From positions 62,001 to 126,000 of the forward strand of contig NZ_BOMY01000046.1 of the NCBI RefSeq assembly GCF_016862435.1: a DNA stretch of 64,000 nucleotides, given 5' to 3'. Positions 38,912 through 49,500 of this stretch are shown here, piece after piece. Under the pieces are notes generated by a model that saw only the letters and a program-made list of their open reading frames with translations, did not search any database and had not been told where the DNA came from. This DNA is from Paractinoplanes tereljensis (GTDB lineage: Bacteria; Actinomycetota; Actinomycetes; Mycobacteriales; Micromonosporaceae). The translations under genes and the position numbers were made by a program. The stretch's first letter is position 1; every line of letters begins with the position of its first letter.

Positions 38912-41900
38912 GTGGCGTTGGTGCGTCGGTGCACGCGTTCCTTCATGTCCATTTTCGCGGCATTTCTTCTGACTTCAGGCTCGATCGCGGTGGTGGGCTT
39001 TGCGCCCTCGGCGACTGCGGCACCCAAGACGAGCTGTCCCGACAACGCGGCTGACGAGACTGCGGCCGCGAGGGCGGCGGCGAGTTGCCGGGGCCGGGTT
39101 GAGGTGCTCTCCGAGCTCGGTGAGCGGACCCGGGTCTTCGCCAACGCGAACGGGTCGTTCACCGCGGAGACGGCCGCTGCCGTCCAGCGGGTCAAGAACT
39201 CCGGTGGGCGGTGGGTCAAGCCTGACCCGACGCTGCACCGTGACGCCGACGGGCGGATCGTGCCGGCCGCGACCTCGATGCGGATCTCTTTCTCCGGTGG
39301 CGGGACTGCGGCGGCTGCGACGATCGGTAAGGGCGAGTCGGAGCTGGGCCTGCACTGGCCGACTGCGCTGCCGGCTCCGACGCTGTCCGGTGCCAATGCG
39401 ACGTACGCCGAGGTCCTGCCCGGTGTTGATCTGGTCCTTACCGCGCAGGCCGAGGGCTTCTCCGAGGTTCTGGTGGTGAAGACCGCGGCCGCCGCGGCCA
39501 ACCCGGCGCTGTCCGCGGTCCGGTTCCGGACCTCCAGCACGAAGCTGCGGCTCACCCAGGGCGCGGGCGGCTCGCTGACCGCGGTCGACGGGTCCGGCGC
39601 CACGCTGTTCGGGTCGGGCGACCCGGTCATGTGGGACTCCACCCGGTCGGGCGACAGCCGGCCGGCCCGGGTGGTCACGCCGGGCGCGGCCCGGCGCGCG
39701 ATGCCGCTGCAGCTGAGCGGCAACGACCTGGTCATCCACCCGGACACCGCGATGCTGCGGGACAAGGCCACCAAGTTCCCGGTCTACATCGACCCGGCGC
39801 TCGGCCGGACCGCCTGGACGATGATCAACAGCAAGTACTCGACGCAGGAGTACTGGAGCTACGACCGGTCCGACTGCCCGGATCCGTACGGGTCGATCCA
39901 GTGCGCGAAGGTCGGCTACACCAACGACCCGGCCAGCATGATCTACCGGTCGATGTTCGCCTTCGGCATCTCGGGGCTGCTGCACAAGCACATCCAGGAC
40001 GCCAAGCTGTCGATGGACACGGTCTACTCCTGGACCAACACCGACTACGGCACCCAGGTGCGGGTCACCGGCGGAATCAGCGCCGCCACCAACTGGTCGA
40101 ACAACGCCAGCACCTGGGGCGGGGTGGTCGCGACCGCGAACAGCCACGCGCACGACCGGGTGCGGCGGCGCACCGAGTGGGGCGTCACCTCGGCGGTGTC
40201 GACCGCGTCCGGCGGCACCAACGGCACCCTCACCTTCGGGCTGCGGGCGGTCGACGAGACGACCGTCAACCAATGGAAGAAGTTCGACGCGGGTACGGCG
40301 TTGCTCACCGTCATCTACAACTCGTACCCGAACGTGCCCGACACCATCACGGTCGGCGGGCAGCCGTGCACCCGCGGCTCCGGCCAGCCGTACGTGCGCA
40401 CCCTGACGCCGGCCCTGAAGGCCCGGCAGACCGACCCGGACGGTACGGCCCGGCTGCTCACCGGCTGGTTCTACTGGTACGTCCAGGGCGGCACCCGAAC
40501 CGGCACCCAGACGGTCGCGCAGTCCTCGATCGTCTCCGGGCAGTACGCGACGGCCACCATCGGGGCCGGGAAGCTGGTCGACGGTGGGAAGTACACCGTG
40601 CAGGCCATCACCAACGACGGCATCGACTACGGGCAGTACTCGCCGACGTGCGAGTTCACCGTGGACATCAGCGCGCCCGGCATACCCGCCGGGGTGACCT
40701 CGTCCGTCTATCCGAACGACGGGCAGTTCCACGGCGGCGTCGGCACGCCGGGCAGTTTCACCCTGCTGCCGCCGGCCACCGTGCCGACCGACTTCGCCGG
40801 GTACGCGTGGACGCTCGACGCGGGCGTCAGCGCCGCCGCCGCCAACCAGGTCGCGGCCACCAACACCAGCCCGAGCGCCACCATCACCATCACGCCGACT
40901 GCGGACCAGGCCTACAACCTGCGGGTCTGGTCGAAGGACAAGGCCGGTAACTACTCGGCCGAGTACATCTACAAGTTCAGCGTGCGGGCCGGCACCGGGC
41001 CGGACGCGCGGTGGACCTTCGACGCGTCGAACGGCACCGACGACAGCACCCACGGCAACACGCTCACCCCGACCGGCACCTGGACGGCCGGCCGCGGCGG
41101 CTACGGCAGCGCCCTTCAGCTGAACGGCACCTCGCAGTCCGCCGCCACCGGCGGGCCGATCGCGACCCGGGACCCGAGCACCGGCGCCGCCATCACCCTG
41201 CACACCAACGGCAGTTACACGGTGGCCGCCACCGTGCGGCTGGATTCGCTGACCGGCTCGGGGCAGCGGGTGGTGGTCGCCCAGAACGGCACCAACACGG
41301 CGGCGTACCAGCTCAGTTACTCGGTCGCCGACCAGAAGTGGCGGTTCGCGGTGGCGCAGACCGACGCGGCCGCGCCGACCACCGTCGCGATCCTGTCCAA
41401 CGCGGCCGCTACCACCGGCACCTGGACCCGGTTGTTCGCCACCTACGACGGCACCAGCCATGCGCTGCGGCTGTTCGTGAACGGCGTGCAGCAGACGGCG
41501 ACCGGGACGTCGACCACCTTCGACGCGACCGGCGCGGTGACGGTCGGCCGGGTCACCGCCGGCAGTTACTTCCCCGGGGCGATCGACGACGTGCGGATCT
41601 ACGGCCGGGTGGTGGGCACCGCCGAGCACGAGTTCGACCTGATCGGCTACCCGAACCCGCCGCTGCTGACGTTCGCCAGCACGTCGACCTACGCCGGCCG
41701 GAACCTGGATGGGGTGATCAGCGCCGGTGGCGACACCGCCGTCACCCAGGTCAAGTACCAGCTCGGCACGGGCACGCCGACCACCGTCACGCTGCCGGCG
41801 GCCGGCGGGCAGACCACGGTGTCGGTCACCTCGACCGCGCTGGAGAAGCCGTCGTTCTACGCCTGGGGCATCGACTCGGCCGGCCGGGTATCACCGGCCG

Positions 41901-43576
41901 CGACCGTGGCCCTGGAGTTCACCGCGCCGCCGGCGCTTACCGGAAAGGTCACCGACGGCCGGACCAGTAGCCCGCGGAGCGGCATCACCGTCCTGCTGAC
42001 GCCGGGTGACCTGACCCAGGTCACCAACGCGACCGGGGATTACTCGTTCACCGGAATCGAGGCCGGCTCCTACACCGTGAGTGCGGTCTACGGGGGTTCC
42101 GGCTGCGCGAGCCAGACCGCCGGCACCGACGTCAACGTGGACACCGCGGTCGTCCGGAACCTGGCGCTCAACCCGGCGACCGCCGACCGGTTCGGCTACC
42201 AGTGCGATCTGGCCGCCGGCACGGCCTTCGTCGCCGGCACCACGAAGATCGGCCTGACCGGCGACAACGAGGTCAGTGACGCGATCACGCTGCCGTTCTC
42301 GATGCCGTACTACGGCACCTCCTACGACCAGGCCTGGGTGTCGACAAACGGGGTGATGTCCTTCAAGGACCCGGGCGGCTGGATGAACTACGACCCGGTC
42401 AGCCTGCCGGCCCGGGACTTCGCACCGGTCGCCGCGCTCATGCCGTTCTGGTGCGACCTCGCCCTCGACGACTCGTCGGGCGTCTTTACCAAGGTGACCG
42501 GGACCGGTGCCGCGCAGCGCTTCGTGATCGAGTGGCGCAACGTCTACTTCTACTGGGAGGACCCGGCCGAGGCGACGCGCTTCAGCTTCGAGGTGGTGCT
42601 CGCACCCAACGGCGACATCTCCTTCAACTACTCGGGTCTGTACGACGACTGGTCGAAGGGCCTGGCCGCCGCGGTCGGCGTCACCAGCCCCGGCGGTGCC
42701 TACGCCGTGCAGGACGTGTTCGAGTCGCCGGACCTGGCCGACGGCACGGCCGTGACGTTCAACTATCCGCAGGACGCCTGGCCGATCCCGACCTACACGA
42801 TCTCCGGAACGATTCTCTACGACGGGCAGCCCGCCCCCGGTACGTACCTGTACCTGGAAGGCCACGAGAAGTGGACCGATGAGAGCGGCTACTACGAGTT
42901 GCCCGAGGTCGAGGAGGCGACCTACAGCCTGTGGGCGCTCGGCGGCTGCGCCCGCGGCGGCGAGCCGAACCTGGTCGTCGACAATTACCTGACCGAGAAC
43001 CTCACGCTGCAACTGCCCGGCGTCGACGACTGGAACCCGACCTGCGCGCCGAGCACGACCGCCTGGATACCGGGGGAGACCCCGATCAGCCCGTCTGGCG
43101 ACGACCCGGTGACCGTCCCGATCGGATTCAACTTTCCGTTCTACGGGCGGAACGTGGCCAGCGTGGGCGTGATGGATTACGGCCAGCTGCAGTTCACCAC
43201 CGCGGTCGACGGCCCGGACATCGGCTGGGGTGGCGGCACCTGGGTGTGGCCGGCCAGCTACGTACGCCTGGACGGGCAGTCGCAGGTGCTGACCAAGTCG
43301 GCCGGGACCGCACCGAACCGGAAGTTCGTCGTCGAGTGGCGGAACGTCTATCTCGAGGAGCATCCCGGCGTCCGGTGCACGTTCGAGGTGATCCTCGGCG
43401 AGGACGGCACCCAGACCGTGGTGTTCAAGGACCTGCCCGACGCGGCCGCGACCGGCAACCACATCGAGTTCTGGATCTGGGGACCGGACGGCCAGGGCGT
43501 TAATTACTACGAGAGCGTCATGCGCGCGCTGCGGAACGGCAACTCGGTCACCATCTACCCGCCCGTTGCCGGCTGA
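38912..43576 (+). CDS. secreted LamG / nidogen-like multidomain protein paired with RHS
   Basis: About 1554 residues from the GTG at 38912 (a GTG at 38921 is also possible). A signal peptide ends near ATAAP (about 37). A conserved N-terminal region reaches about 300; a DNRLRE-like domain follows (about 300-460, with DAKLSMDTVYSWTN). Fibronectin/Ig-like segments follow, then a LamG jelly-roll domain (about 697-909, ARWTFDASNGTDD...GAIDDVRIYGR). Next come Ig-like, carboxypeptidase-regulatory-like (about 1007-1066, LTGKVTDGRTSSPRSGI), nidogen-like (about 1090-1286), and a second regulatory plus second nidogen-like pair to the end. No catalytic motif. It ends 15 bases before the RHS gene, so they form one operon; it probably acts as an adhesin or scaffold for the RHS protein outside the cell (inference). 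Confidence 0.82.
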   Translation: MALVRRCTRSFMSIFAAFLLTSGSIAVVGFAPSATAAPKTSCPDNAADETAAARAAASCRGRVEVLSELGERTRVFANANGSFTAETAAAVQRVKNSGGRWVKPDPTLHRDADGRIVPAATSMRISFSGGGTAAAATIGKGESELGLHWPTALPAPTLSGANATYAEVLPGVDLVLTAQAEGFSEVLVVKTAAAAANPALSAVRFRTSSTKLRLTQGAGGSLTAVDGSGATLFGSGDPVMWDSTRSGDSRPARVVTPGAARRAMPLQLSGNDLVIHPDTAMLRDKATKFPVYIDPALGRTAWTMINSKYSTQEYWSYDRSDCPDPYGSIQCAKVGYTNDPASMIYRSMFAFGISGLLHKHIQDAKLSMDTVYSWTNTDYGTQVRVTGGISAATNWSNNASTWGGVVATANSHAHDRVRRRTEWGVTSAVSTASGGTNGTLTFGLRAVDETTVNQWKKFDAGTALLTVIYNSYPNVPDTITVGGQPCTRGSGQPYVRTLTPALKARQTDPDGTARLLTGWFYWYVQGGTRTGTQTVAQSSIVSGQYATATIGAGKLVDGGKYTVQAITNDGIDYGQYSPTCEFTVDISAPGIPAGVTSSVYPNDGQFHGGVGTPGSFTLLPPATVPTDFAGYAWTLDAGVSAAAANQVAATNTSPSATITITPTADQAYNLRVWSKDKAGNYSAEYIYKFSVRAGTGPDARWTFDASNGTDDSTHGNTLTPTGTWTAGRGGYGSALQLNGTSQSAATGGPIATRDPSTGAAITLHTNGSYTVAATVRLDSLTGSGQRVVVAQNGTNTAAYQLSYSVADQKWRFAVAQTDAAAPTTVAILSNAAATTGTWTRLFATYDGTSHALRLFVNGVQQTATGTSTTFDATGAVTVGRVTAGSYFPGAIDDVRIYGRVVGTAEHEFDLIGYPNPPLLTFASTSTYAGRNLDGVISAGGDTAVTQVKYQLGTGTPTTVTLPAAGGQTTVSVTSTALEKPSFYAWGIDSAGRVSPAATVALEFTAPPALTGKVTDGRTSSPRSGITVLLTPGDLTQVTNATGDYSFTGIEAGSYTVSAVYGGSGCASQTAGTDVNVDTAVVRNLALNPATADRFGYQCDLAAGTAFVAGTTKIGLTGDNEVSDAITLPFSMPYYGTSYDQAWVSTNGVMSFKDPGGWMNYDPVSLPARDFAPVAALMPFWCDLALDDSSGVFTKVTGTGAAQRFVIEWRNVYFYWEDPAEATRFSFEVVLAPNGDISFNYSGLYDDWSKGLAAAVGVTSPGGAYAVQDVFESPDLADGTAVTFNYPQDAWPIPTYTISGTILYDGQPAPGTYLYLEGHEKWTDESGYYELPEVEEATYSLWALGGCARGGEPNLVVDNYLTENLTLQLPGVDDWNPTCAPSTTAWIPGETPISPSGDDPVTVPIGFNFPFYGRNVASVGVMDYGQLQFTTAVDGPDIGWGGGTWVWPASYVRLDGQSQVLTKSAGTAPNRKFVVEWRNVYLEEHPGVRCTFEVILGEDGTQTVVFKDLPDAAATGNHIEFWIWGPDGQGVNYYESVMRALRNGNSVTIYPPVAG

Positions 43577-43591
43577 GCCGGGGAGGTCATC

Positions 43592-46500
43592 GTGAAATCT
43601 CGGTTCACTGCGGCAATCGCACTTACCGTGTCGGCCGCCCTCGCCGTCACCCTTCAGCAGCAGCCGGTCTGGGCGGCCAAGCCCAAGGCATACACCCCGC
43701 CGGCGGCGGCCGCTCAGCCCAGCATCGCCGTGCGCAAGGTTTCGGCGAAACCTGCTCCGGGCGGTTTCACCAAGCTGGCCGGTGCTCAGCCCGCGCCGGT
43801 CTGGCCTACCGCGACCGGCACCTCGCCGGTCAGTTTCCGTGCGGCAAAGACGGCCAAGATGAATGTGGAGGTGTTGGACCGGGCCGCCACGGATCGGGCC
43901 AAGGTCGCCGGGCTGCTGTTCCGGGTGCGTCGAACGGACGATGCGAAGGCCCCGGTGGGGGTCACTGTTGATTACAGCAAGTTCGCGACCGCGTACGGCG
44001 GGGACTGGGCGAGTCGGCTCAGACTCGTACGGCTGCCGGATTGTGCTCTGACCACCCCGCAGCGCAAGGAATGTGCCGGGGTGGAGGTCCCCACCCGGAA
44101 TGATGTCGCTGCGAAGCAGGCGACCGCGGATGTCGCGGTCGGGGCGACGACGCTGATGGCGTTGGCTGCGGCCCCGTCCGGGCCGTCCGGAAGCTATGGC
44201 GCGACCACCCTCAACTCGTCCGGCACCTGGTCGGCCGGCGGTTCCTCGGGCAACTTCTCCTGGTCGTTCCCGATGCGGGTGCCGCCGGGCCTGAACGGAC
44301 CGGTCCCCACCCTGGAGCTCGGCTACTCCTCGCAGTCGGTCGACGGGCGGATGGTCTCGTCGAACAACCAGCCGTCCGAAGCCGGTGAGGGCTTCGAGCT
44401 CGGCACCAGCGGCTTCATCGAGCGGCGCTACAAGAACTGCAGCTCGGACACGACCGGCGGCAACAACACCAGCGACACCGACAAGATCGCCGACGACGAG
44501 TGCTGGGTCACCGACAACGCGTCGCTCTCGCTGAGCGGCTCGGGCGGCGACCTGATCAAGGACGCCGGCAACGACAACCTCTGGCACCTGCGCAACGACG
44601 ACGGCTCCAAGGTGGAGCGGCGCTTCGGCGCGGACAACGGCACCTACAACGGCGAGTGGTGGGTCGTCACCTCGACCAACGGCACCCAGTACTGGTTCGG
44701 CCGTAACAAGCTGCCCGGCTTCACGACCGCCGCGGCCACCAAGTCGACCTGGACCGTGCCGGTCTTCGGCAACAACACCGGCGAGCGCTGCCACCAGACG
44801 ACCTTCGCCGCGTCGTCGTGCGTGCAGGCCTGGCGGTGGAACCTCGACTACGTCGTCGACCCGCACAACAACACCATGTCGTACTGGTACGGCACCGACT
44901 CGAACAACTACACCTCGGGCGCGGGCGGCATTAAGTCGTACGTCCGGGCCGGTTATCTGGACCACGTCAGCTACGGCACCCGGGTCGAGCCCGACCTCGC
45001 CACCGGCACCGACACCGTCTTCAACGGGCATGCCGCGGCGCAGATTCAGTTCGACTACGGCGACCGCTGCCTGAGTGCCTGCACCACCAAAGACGCCGCG
45101 CACTGGCCGGACACCCCGTTGGACCTGGCCTGCGCGAGCACCACGTCGTGCGACGCCCGGATGCCGTCGTTCTACAGCACCCGACGCCTGGCCACGGTCA
45201 CCACCAGCACGTACGCGGTGCTGACCGGTCAATTCCGGCCGGTCGAGCGGTGGACGCTCACCCACTCCTTCCCCGACCCGGGGGACGGCACCCGGGCCGG
45301 CCTGTGGCTCTCGAAGATCAGCCACGTCGGCCTGGTCGGCACTACTACGTCGTTGCCGGACGTCACCTTCACCGGCCGGGCCCTGCCCAACCGGGTCGAC
45401 GCGGTGGACAACGCGCCGGCGATGAACTGGCCCCGGCTCACCGACATCAACTCCGAGACCGGCGCGATCGTGCACGTCGACTACCTGGAGAGCGACTGCA
45501 CCTCGACCAGCAAGCCGACCAGCCCGTCGGCCAACACCAAGCGTTGTTATCCGGTGCGCTGGTCGCCGCCCGGTTATCCGCAGCAGACCGACTACTTCAA
45601 CCGGTACGTCGTCAACGAGGTCACCGAGACCGACCGCACCGGCGGGGCCACCCGAGTGCTCCACCACTACACCTACATCGGCGACCCGGCCTGGCATTAC
45701 ACCGACGACGACGGCCTCATCTCGGACGATGCGAAGACCTGGTCGCAGTGGCGCGGCTACCAGAAGGTTGGCGTCACCACCGGTGATCCGGGCAGCCAGA
45801 CCTACACCGAGTCGACTTTCTTCCGCGGCATGAACGGCGACTTCCTGACCTCGACCAGCACGAGGTCGGCGTCGGTGCCCGACTCGCTCGGCGGTTCGGT
45901 GCCGGACGACGACGCGTTCTCCGGGATGACCCGCGAGACCCGGGTCCTCAACGGTCCCGGCGGGGCCGAGGTGTCCGGGGACATCAACGACCCGTGGAAA
46001 TCGGCCGCCACCGCCACCCGCACCATCGCCGGAGCGACCGTTCAGGCCCGGTTCGTCAACACCGAGGGCACCCACTCGCGCACCGCGCTCGATCATGCGC
46101 CGTGGACCCGCACGACCTACACCAAGACCACATTCGACGCGTACGGCATGGCAGTGCGCAACGACGACTACGGCGACGAGGCGGTGACCGGCGACGAGCA
46201 GTGCACCGCCACCACCTACGAACCCCGCAACACCACGCTGTGGCTGATGGCACTGCCACACCGCGTCCAGACGTACGCGGTGGGCTGCGCCAACATCACC
46301 GGCACGGTGGCCGAGGCGGACGTCATCGGCGACGCTCGCACGTACTACGACGGTCACGACTACGGCGTCGCGCCGACCAAGGGCGATGTCACCAAGACCG
46401 AGCAGATGAGCGTCTACAACAGCGGCAGCCCGACCTACGTGCAGGTCACCCGGTCCGGTTACGACGCACTCGGCCGGGTGGTCGAGTCGTGGGACGCGCT

Positions 46501-49500
46501 CGACCGGCATTCGGCGACCGCCTACACCCCGGCCACCACCGGCCCGGTCACCCAGACCGTCGACACCAACCCGCTGAACTGGACGACGACGAGCGCGATC
46601 GAGCCGGCCTGGGGTCTGGCCACCGCCACGGTTGACGTCAATCAGCTGCGGACCACGCTCAAGTACGACGGGCTGGGCCGGCTGACCGGCATGTGGTCGC
46701 CGGGCCGGAATTATGACTCCGACATTCCGGACGTCGCCTACGACTATCTGATCCGCACCGACGGCGTGAACGTGGTGACCACCAGTCACCTCAACCCGGC
46801 CGGCGGCGTCACCAAGTCGTACACCCTTTATGACGGCCTGTTGCGGACCCGGCAGACCCAGACGGCCTCGCCGGCCGGCGGCCGGATCCTCACCGACACG
46901 TTCTACGACGCGGCCGGACGGGCCTACCTGAGCAACGGCGCCTACTACGACAAGACCGGCGCGCCGGGAACCACACTGGTGCAGCCGCTGGCCCAGGAAG
47001 ACATTCCCAACCAGACCAAGACGGTGTACGACGGGGCCGGCCGGCCGGTGAGCTCGGTCTTCCAGCCGAAGACGGTCGAACGCTGGCGCACCACCACGGT
47101 GTACGGCGGCGACCACACCGACGTCCAGCCGCCGGCCGGCGCGACCGCGTCATCCACCTGGACCGACGCCCGCGAACGCACCGTGCAGCTTCGGCAGTAC
47201 CCGACCCGGTCGGCCACCGGCACCGACTACGACCACACCGATTACGCGTACAACCGCAAGGGTTTGCTCGACTCGGTCACCACGCCGGACGGCAGCAAAT
47301 GGACCTACGCGTACGACCTGCGCGGTCGCAAGACCTCCAGCGTCGACCCGGACGCCGGCACGACCCTGAGCAAGTACGACAACGCCGGCCGGGTCACCAC
47401 CACGCAGGACGGCAACAACGTCGCGCTGACCTACACGTACGACGACCTGGACCGGAAGATCGGCCTCTACAAGGGGACCAGCGTCTCCACCAGCGGACAG
47501 CTCGCCCAGTGGGACTACGACCAGGCGACCTTCGACGGCGGCACCACCCCGGTGAAGGGCCAGCTGTTCCAGTCCAGCCGGGTCGACGGGACCACGCGTT
47601 ACGTCAGCACCGTCCAGAAGTACGACCAGCACTACCAGCCGCTGGTGTCCGAGGTGACGATCCCGTCGGCGGAGACCGGGCTGAACGGCACCTACCAGTT
47701 CACCACCGGCTACAACCCCGACGGCAGCATCCGGGCCGCCGGCTATCCGGCCACCGGTGACCTGCAGCAGGAGACCCTGTTCTACGGCTACAACGACTAC
47801 GACCAGGCGTCCACCCTGCTGAACGTCTACGGCACCCAGGCCGAGTCGAGCATCGTCTCGGCCAGCCAGTACGACGCCCTGGCCCACGCCACCCAATACA
47901 CCCTGTACGCCGGCTTCTTCAGCAGTCAGGGCTCGCGCGCCTACCTGAACTTCGAGACCGACCAGACCACCGGCCGGCTCAACGAGATCAGCGTCCACCG
48001 CGACGGCGTCTCCCCGAACACGGTCTCCGACCTCAACTACACGTACGACGACGCCGGCAACGTGACCAAGATGGCCGACACGGCCGCCGCGGACACCCAG
48101 TGCTACAGCTATGACCGCTACCAGCGGTTGACCGAGGCCTGGACCCCCGGCACCGGCGACTGCGCGGCGACGCCGACCAATGCGGGCCTGGGCGGCGCGG
48201 CGCCGTACTGGCAGAGCTACACGTATTCGCTGGGCGGCGCCCGCAAGAGCCTGGTCGACCACGCGACGTCAAAGGGCGACGTAACCACCAACTACACGTA
48301 CGACGACAGCACCCCCACGGCCCCGACGACGGGCCAGCCACACGCCCTGGACGGCACCACAACCACCGACAACACCGGCACGCGCTCGGCCGCCTACACA
48401 TATGACAAGGCCGGCAACACCAAGACCCGCCCCGGCCCGAACGGCACCCAGAGCCTGGTCTGGGACGCCGAAGGCAACCTGCAGAGCGTCACCGACACGG
48501 CCGGTAGCACCAGCTACGTCTACGACGCCGACGGCAACCGCCTGATCAGCCGAGACACCACCGGCAAGACGCTGTATCTGCCAAACGAGGAACTCCGCTA
48601 CACCAACAGCACAGGCGCAACGAGCTGCACGCGCTATTACTCGTTCGGCGGCGGCACGGTGGCTCAGCGCACGGCCTCGGGCCTGGACTGGCTGGCCGCC
48701 GACCACCAGGGCACCCAGAACGTAACCATCAACGAGCAGACCCAGGCGTCGACGATCCGCCGCCAGACCCCCTTCGGCACAGCCCGAGGCCAGGCAGTCG
48801 CTTGGGTAAACACCAAGGGCTTCGTGGGCGGCACAGCAGATCCGACCGGCCTGACCCACCTGGGAGCCCGCGAGTACGACCCGTCCCTGGGCCGCTTCAT
48901 CTCAGTGGACCCGGTACTCGACACCGGCGATCCGCAGTCGATGGAGGGCTACGCCTACGCCCTCAACAACCCGATCGTCCACTCCGACCCGTCCGGCCTA
49001 ATGATCGCCAAGGACCCCGGCGACCACACCACCACGCCGGACAAGTACTTCAACCATGGTTCCCAGTCGGACGGCAACGATAAGCCGGCCAAGAAGAAGG
49101 AGAAAAAGAAGGGCTGCGGCTGGAGCTGGAGCTGTGCCAAGAAGGCAGCGACAGCCGGTCTCAACTGGGTCGACGACCACAAGGCCGTCATCATCGGCAC
49201 GGTGGTGGGCGTGGCCGTCGGCGTCGGCTGCGGCGCGCTACTCAGCTCCACCGGCGTGGGCGCGGTGGGCGTGGTCGCCTGCGGTGCCCTGGCCGGCGCG
49301 GTAGGCAGCATGGTCCAGTACGCGATCGAGACGAAAGTCGAGCACAAGGGCAATTTCAGTCTCGGCGGAATGCTGGTCCAGGGCGCGATAGGCGGCGTGA
49401 TCGGCGGTTTCACGGGCGGCGTCGGCTCGATAGGCGGCGCCGGCATCAAAGCCGGCGTCTCAAGCCTGGCCTCCGGAGCCGGAGCAAAGGCGGTCTTCGC

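Noticed and set aside
41891..47116. A 1741-codon open frame on the minus strand
   Set aside because: It is antisense to the LamG and RHS genes, whose signal peptides, domains and barnase tip are certain. High GC at third positions creates long antisense frames. The translation is Arg/Val/Gly/Asp-rich with no fold.
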